NCBI GenBank assembly: GCA_033026295.1
Contig: CM065174.1
Location: 1,477,001-1,541,000, forward strand
Reading direction: 5' to 3'
Source of the DNA: Channa striata
Lineage: Eukaryota > Chordata > Actinopteri > Anabantiformes > Channidae
Length of the DNA stretch: 64,000 nt
The position numbers and the translations under genes were made by a program. Of the stretch, positions 60,066-64,000 are shown in pieces; the first letter of the stretch is position 1; each line of letters begins with the position of its first letter. Below the pieces are notes generated by a model, which had not been told where the DNA came from, did no database searches, and worked only from the letters and a program-made list of their open reading frames with translations.

Positions 60066-62929
60066 GCTGAGACGAATACAACATTTGAAATGAGTTTTTT
60101 TTTTTTTTGACCGAAAGTGTTTTTTAAAATTCCTCCTAAGATTGTGAAAAGTGATTTCAATTTTAAGTTTGTAGTTAAAGTAACACAGCAGTGCATTTTA
60201 TAAGTGAAGTGAGTGAAGAGCTACTGGATTAATGGTCTTACTTTTTTACCACAGGCGTGTCAGAACCTTTCAGATGAAGAACGTTACTAAAACGTTTTAT
60301 TCCTACTGGACTTATTAAAGCCGTTCCCAGTCCAACTGCCAAAAAACCCCATAAAACACATTTGACCAATTTGACCTGCACTCAGCAACATCCACAACAT
60401 CGAAACATTATCTACCTACTATTGAAGCCTCTTGAAAAGCTTGTGATCTGAAAACGTCTGGTTTGAAAAAAAAAAAATATTTCCATAAGAGAATTAAACA
60501 AAACATGGAAGATTTCAGGATGGAGCACAGAACATCGCTGCCTCTGCGAACGGGCACCGGACGCCATCTTGGGCCCTCGACTCTGCTCACGTCCGTGTTT
60601 AATTTTCCACAGCGGTGTTGAGCCGTGTCAAACCAATGGGAGAGCAGGATGTTTCTGAATCAAAGCACAAGTTAGCCGACAACACAAGACTGTGAGTTAA
60701 AGAGCAACTGCACAGGTGGTTTTCTATGGTGGCACCACTTCAGTGGTTTGACAGGCAGGACTCTGGTTTGCTGGTTGTAGTGAAGTAAAGTGTGGAGGGA
60801 GTTTGTCAAGACGTGTGGCAGGACATTTAGACAGCGTGAAAAAAAGCAACAAACTTCGGATACTTTATTTTTGGAAGAATAAAATGTAAGTGTTCTTTAT
60901 CACAGCACTAGAAAGTGAAGAGCGTTTGATGGTGAGGGAATAAAAGCGGGGAAGTAAAGGTTAGAGGTCATCTGCAAACAGCTTTTTACAGCCCATAGTC
61001 AGATTTGATGGTCTGATGATCCCTAATCTCTAAGAGCACACGAGTAACGCAGCAGTAGAACTTTGTGTGGAGAGATAAGCGAGGAAAACACTTTTAACCC
61101 TAAATACTTTCCAAAATGCCGAACCACGCACTGCTTTGCAGGTACCTGTGCCATTCAAGTGATGATGCTTTAGTTGAGTGTTGTTGAGAAGCAGGCTGCA
61201 TGTTTGCATTTCTTTCCCCAGAAATATAAATTAAAAATCCGCACTGATCCAATCTGCTGATCAGTGCTGACTTGATTGTGGAGGCCTTTTACTGCTGAGC
61301 TAAACAGTAAATTTCCCACTTCCATCACATGGTGAACTGCTCCGAAACAAGGCGCTCACACACCAAATTACTGATTGCTGCAACCCAGTGATCAAACAGG
61401 AGCAAACACAATGAGCTTTCTGGACAAAAGCCAGAAGTCGTCGATTTGGACAAGTGTGATATGTGTGATCAAAGGCTTATTAAATTGAATTTTTATGAAA
61501 GGCGAAGCAGATTTTTGCTTGACTTTGATCTTTGCAGCCTTTGAGGCGGATTCCACGCTGCTGATGAGCTGTGTTCACAGCGACCGCAGCTGCTCGGACA
61601 GCGACTGATACTGGCTGCAGTGGCATTAATATGAACGACATCCGTAACTGCCGAGAAACGAGCAGCAACGATAACGCTCGGTGCGGCCACAGCGCAAGGT
61701 GAAGCTCGGCGTCCCTCCAACACATGTCAAAGAGCGTAGACACTGAGGGTTATGAATGGAAGGAATTGGAGGAAGAAAGAAGCCTTGAGCTTATGGATTG
61801 AATGAATTGAAATAAAAACATTTATCCTCGCCTTCAAGGCGTGTTAACGCTTCCTTCGCTGGCTTCAGTGCAGTGGCACCTACAGCTGCTTTTGGATTAA
61901 AGTAAAAAGTCAGCACGTGTGAGTCTTGTGTTCGCCGTCAACATTTGGTTGGAAACCTGTCATAGTGCAACTACGCTGAAAATGACAAGCCTTCTGGGCT
62001 TTTTAGGCGATATAGTCATGAAATGTAAAGGATACGTCGGCTCCTGTGGATCATACGAGGGGTTAGAGACAAACGATGTATGTGGTCGTTGAGGTTGGAG
62101 GACATGTTGGATTTCAAGCTCCACAAAAAAGTACAAGTGAATGCAGTTTAGTTGTATGAAAGCAAGACGGGTTTAATACATTTGTGTTGGAGCATTTCAT
62201 ATTTCATAACACTGAATGAAGGTGTGGTGACGAGCCAGTGAAAAACAACCTGATGTTTCACTCTACAGTTTTGCCTGGTTGCCTCTTTTTTCCTGGTGTT
62301 GACTGATAGCTAAGTTTTATATTGTATTTGGATTCCGATGAATCACAGTGGGATTTCTGAAGGCTGTACTAGCTGATGGTCAATATCTTGTGCCAATGCT
62401 AACTTGACTTATGTCAGAATATGAGCACCGCTCTGCCAAAGCACTGCCCAGAATCAAGGATGGAAGGCTTGCTGACTCCATCCTTGGCAGCGTGGAAACA
62501 TCCGTGTTTAGACGGTGGGTTGCCAGGCTTGTGCTACTGAGGCCCAACAGATTGCAGGTGTCAGTCTGAATAAGTTGCCGCGTTCTCAGAAACCTGCAGA
62601 AATTCCGGCCTTGTGGGTAAAAACTGAGAGGAAACATGTGACGCCTCAGCACATGTTGGTCTGTTTTCTTTTTTAATAAACCAGTTGGGCTGCTGCACCA
62701 CATCTGCCATCATTTACCTGATTAGAAATGACTGGTGGGATGGTGGGATTTGGATGGTGATGGTGTTGTTATGTAAATCACTTATTGCCCTGAATCAAAT
62801 CAAATATTCAATAATTTTGGAAAACAAGGCTAAACATAGACGCCAACGGTGATAACTGAGAATGTGACAGATCCACAGGATGTGCACTGAAACATGAGCT
62901 GGAGGGACTTTGATTACAGCTCTCAGTTA

Positions 62930-63130
62930 AAAGATGAAGCCGTCAGCTTTACCCAGCGCAGCTCGTAATGAGCGTCTGCAGAAATGAAATGACATTTAAA
63001 TATAAATGACACTTTCTCTGACATACAGTCTACTGTGCTGCGCATGTAAAATCCATTAACATGCCGCTGGTCTAAATGGCAGTGATTGATGTTAATTGAA
63101 ATGACAATTTTTCATGTGTACATCCCAGTC
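62930..63130. promoter_or_regulatory. Candidate conserved noncoding element
   Basis: The segment contains tgattgatgttaattgaaatgac (63084-63106), which combines a PBX/Hox-like TGATTGAT with a homeodomain TTAATTG, as well as aaatgacatttaaatataaatgac and the word catgtaaaatcc. It is free of recognisable repeats. Its appearance is enhancer-like, but this is an impression from motif content only. Confidence 0.22.
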
Positions 63131-64000
63131 AAACACAGACACACAAATCAAATCTGGATGAGCAGCACTAATGGGTTTCACTGTGAGCCCCCCTCTATGC
63201 ATATCGTCAGCTGATGGTCGAGACCTGAAGTTTAGCCATTTAGCATTTCGAGCTGCTCCATTCATTTACTAAAACATTGCGACAGTTCTAAGTTTGCGCC
63301 GTAACGCATCAAATTGGCAGCGTTTTGTCTCCGAAAATCACAGCGGGACAAACGATCCATGTAAGGCTGCGGCCTGGAACCGTGGACCATCGTTTGTGTT
63401 CGAGCAGCTGCTTTCAGGTTACCTGTGGAGATTGCTTTGCTGCACTGTAGCTTCAAATAAATCTCGAGCTCTTTCAATCTATTATGAAGCTCTGAGTTTG
63501 CCCGTGGAGCTGCGTGTGGGCCGACAGTGTGTGATGGTGGGGTGGTGCTGAAAAAGGACTCACTAACCCAGTGGACATCCCGTCCAATAAAGACTTATAG
63601 CAACATATTAATATGGTCGCCAATAATGTCAAGCAAGGTGAGAAGCAAGTTTTCAAATGACTCTGACTAGTTTCTATTCACCTGCATGTACTGGCAATTA
63701 TCACTTTCTGTAATTATTGTCATATGAGTTTTCTTCTTAAATTCTTGTCCGTTGTCTTCCTGTGAAGCATCAGTCTTTACATCCGTCTCAAGGATTCCAG
63801 TACACACCCCGGAACGTGGTGTCCTGCTGAAACAGCTGTGGATTTCCCTCGTCAGTGGAACCTTCACCCATTTCCAGGTCGTTCGAGCACCTGAGCACCA
63901 TGGCTGCTGCCGTTTGCTGAAAACGGCTTTTAAATAGAGAACCCGACATCTGTTTTCCATAAACGCAGACTTGTCTGACCACAGAACCGTATGACATGAA

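Larger units (their letters stand above)
58879..64000. other. Noncoding DNA to the window edge
   Basis: No gene was identified. It includes a T14 run (60095-60108) and short frames on both strands without a recognised domain (longest 122 codons, 59121-59489 minus). Two segments with a conserved-noncoding look are listed separately. Nothing indicates a gene running off the right edge. Confidence 0.45.

Overview
The window looks like nuclear DNA of a ray-finned (teleost, probably percomorph) fish. The evidence is the repeat content: dense (CA/GT)n microsatellites, tRNA-headed SINE debris with the 'ggggcgactgtgg' head common in teleosts, an L2/Maui-like LINE, a Ty3/gypsy pol fossil, a Tc1/mariner transposase fossil and a probable hAT end. 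There is no bacterial-style gene organisation. No reading frame could be assigned to a host protein-coding gene, and no genuine tRNA, rRNA or known microRNA was recognised. The simplest reading is intergenic DNA or a very long intron, with transposon remains of several ages.

Layout. 1-10 kb: mostly unique-looking noncoding DNA with two minus-strand SINE remnants, a dispersed teleost repeat and an (ATT)n microsatellite. 10.4-15.4 kb: a minus-strand L2-like LINE remnant, part of which lies inside a 2.18-kb head-to-tail tandem duplication with only five differences visible by eye; this is the most striking structure here. 15.4-29.7 kb: noncoding DNA with pyrimidine-rich, CCAT-type, CA/GT and TATCTGTC simple repeats and a possible hAT terminus. 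29.7-31.9 kb: a plus-strand Ty3/gypsy pol fossil (RT, RNase H, integrase, C-terminal tail), followed on the opposite strand (32.7-33.2 kb) by a possible retropepsin fragment. 33-45 kb: noncoding DNA with a degenerate ~30-bp minisatellite, a short G-quadruplex array, SINE debris, a plus-strand LINE RT fragment and a very dense GT/CA cluster. 45-64 kb: noncoding DNA with a Tc1/mariner transposase fossil (51.7-52.2 kb) that carries no long open frame, an internally deleted SINE, more microsatellites, a palindrome-rich foldback-like element (58.6-58.9 kb) with a partial relative at 7.4 kb, and two stretches that look like candidate conserved noncoding elements.

None of the mobile elements looks autonomous. 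Both reverse transcriptases in the larger fossils have lost the catalytic YADD/IDD segment, and the Tc1 and gypsy frames are broken by stops and frameshifts. I found no set of genes working together and no convincing new biological system. The best leads are the recent tandem duplication, the G-quadruplex array, the foldback-like family and the opposed gypsy fragments.
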